Shown here: in pieces, positions 63,947-64,000 of the stretch
How the letters are laid out: each line of letters opens with the position of its first letter
Position numbering within the stretch: the first letter of the stretch is position 1
Assembly (NCBI GenBank): GCA_963842355.1
Contig: CAWJGC010000016.1
Span: 1 to 64,000, forward strand
Reading direction: 5' to 3'
Length of the DNA stretch: 64,000 nt
DNA from: JASHPR01 sp963842355
Lineage (GTDB): Bacteria > Actinomycetota > Actinomycetes > Streptosporangiales > Streptosporangiaceae
Position numbers and translations under genes: made by a program
Notes under the pieces: model-generated
Told to the model about the DNA's origin: nothing
Database searches by the model: none
Seen by the model: only the letters and a program-made list of their open reading frames with translations

Positions 63947-64000
63947 CGCACGCTCCGGCCCGCGCCGCGGCCGCCAGCATGTTGGCCACTGGCATGACCA

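Overview
The window looks like chromosomal DNA from a high-GC actinomycete. The evidence is the strong G/C third-position bias, frequent GTG and TTG starts, and chains of ATGA/GTGA stop-start overlaps. Two tandem conservons (the sensor kinase / roadblock / DUF742 / Ras-like GTPase modules typical of Streptomyces and relatives) and a hopanoid operon support this. Nothing here fixes the genus.

Layout. 1-5984 (minus): two conservons in a row, the first cut by the window edge. 6839-15959 (plus): a hopanoid operon, hpnC-hpnD-hpnE-polyprenyl synthase-shc-hpnG/ispH-hpnH, preceded by three TGAC-N6-GTCA sites. Its cyclase is split in two by a frame change, and its nucleosidase domain is fused to IspH. 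16008-19216: two tandem membrane glycosyltransferases with matching, apparently leaderless promoters. 19464-30328: an FtsX/MacB-type ABC pair, a SpoIIE-type phosphatase, ribokinase, a siderophore-interacting flavoprotein, a cytosolic BtuF-like protein, an NfeD stub with flotillin, and an orphan secreted protein. 30446-34359: a frameshifted MFS gene with a His-rich loop, an ankyrin protein and an epoxide hydrolase. 34784-41321: tRNA-Gly and tRNA-Pro, a TetR remnant, a second ABC pair, an XRE/nucleotidyltransferase pair, an integrase remnant and a PPOX protein. This stretch resembles a decayed integrated segment beside tRNA-Pro.

41538-55597 is the most distinctive part. A nine-gene minus-strand operon encodes a Dpp-type ABC importer (permeases, two ATPases, Tat-lipoprotein binding protein), two CocE/NonD hydrolases, a non-pyrrolysine MttB-family methyltransferase and an FAD amine-oxidase-like enzyme. 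A convergent gene encodes a Rieske oxygenase of the quaternary-amine type. Together they suggest uptake, hydrolysis and N-demethylation of an ester- or peptide-linked methylated amine. The substrate is unknown. An IclR remnant lies upstream.

56.8-64 kb holds a phospholipase C-like protein and then a mobile-element graveyard: an internally deleted IS256-family copy, a HigBA-type pair with a frameshifted toxin, an ISKra4-like fragment, and a large serine recombinase interrupted by an IS256-family element. Removing that element and one 8-bp target duplication restores a 677-codon recombinase frame exactly.

Single-base frame breaks are unusually common (cvnB, shc, MFS, TetR, integrase, higB, transposase). 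At least two lie in C/G homopolymers, so some may be sequencing errors rather than real decay.
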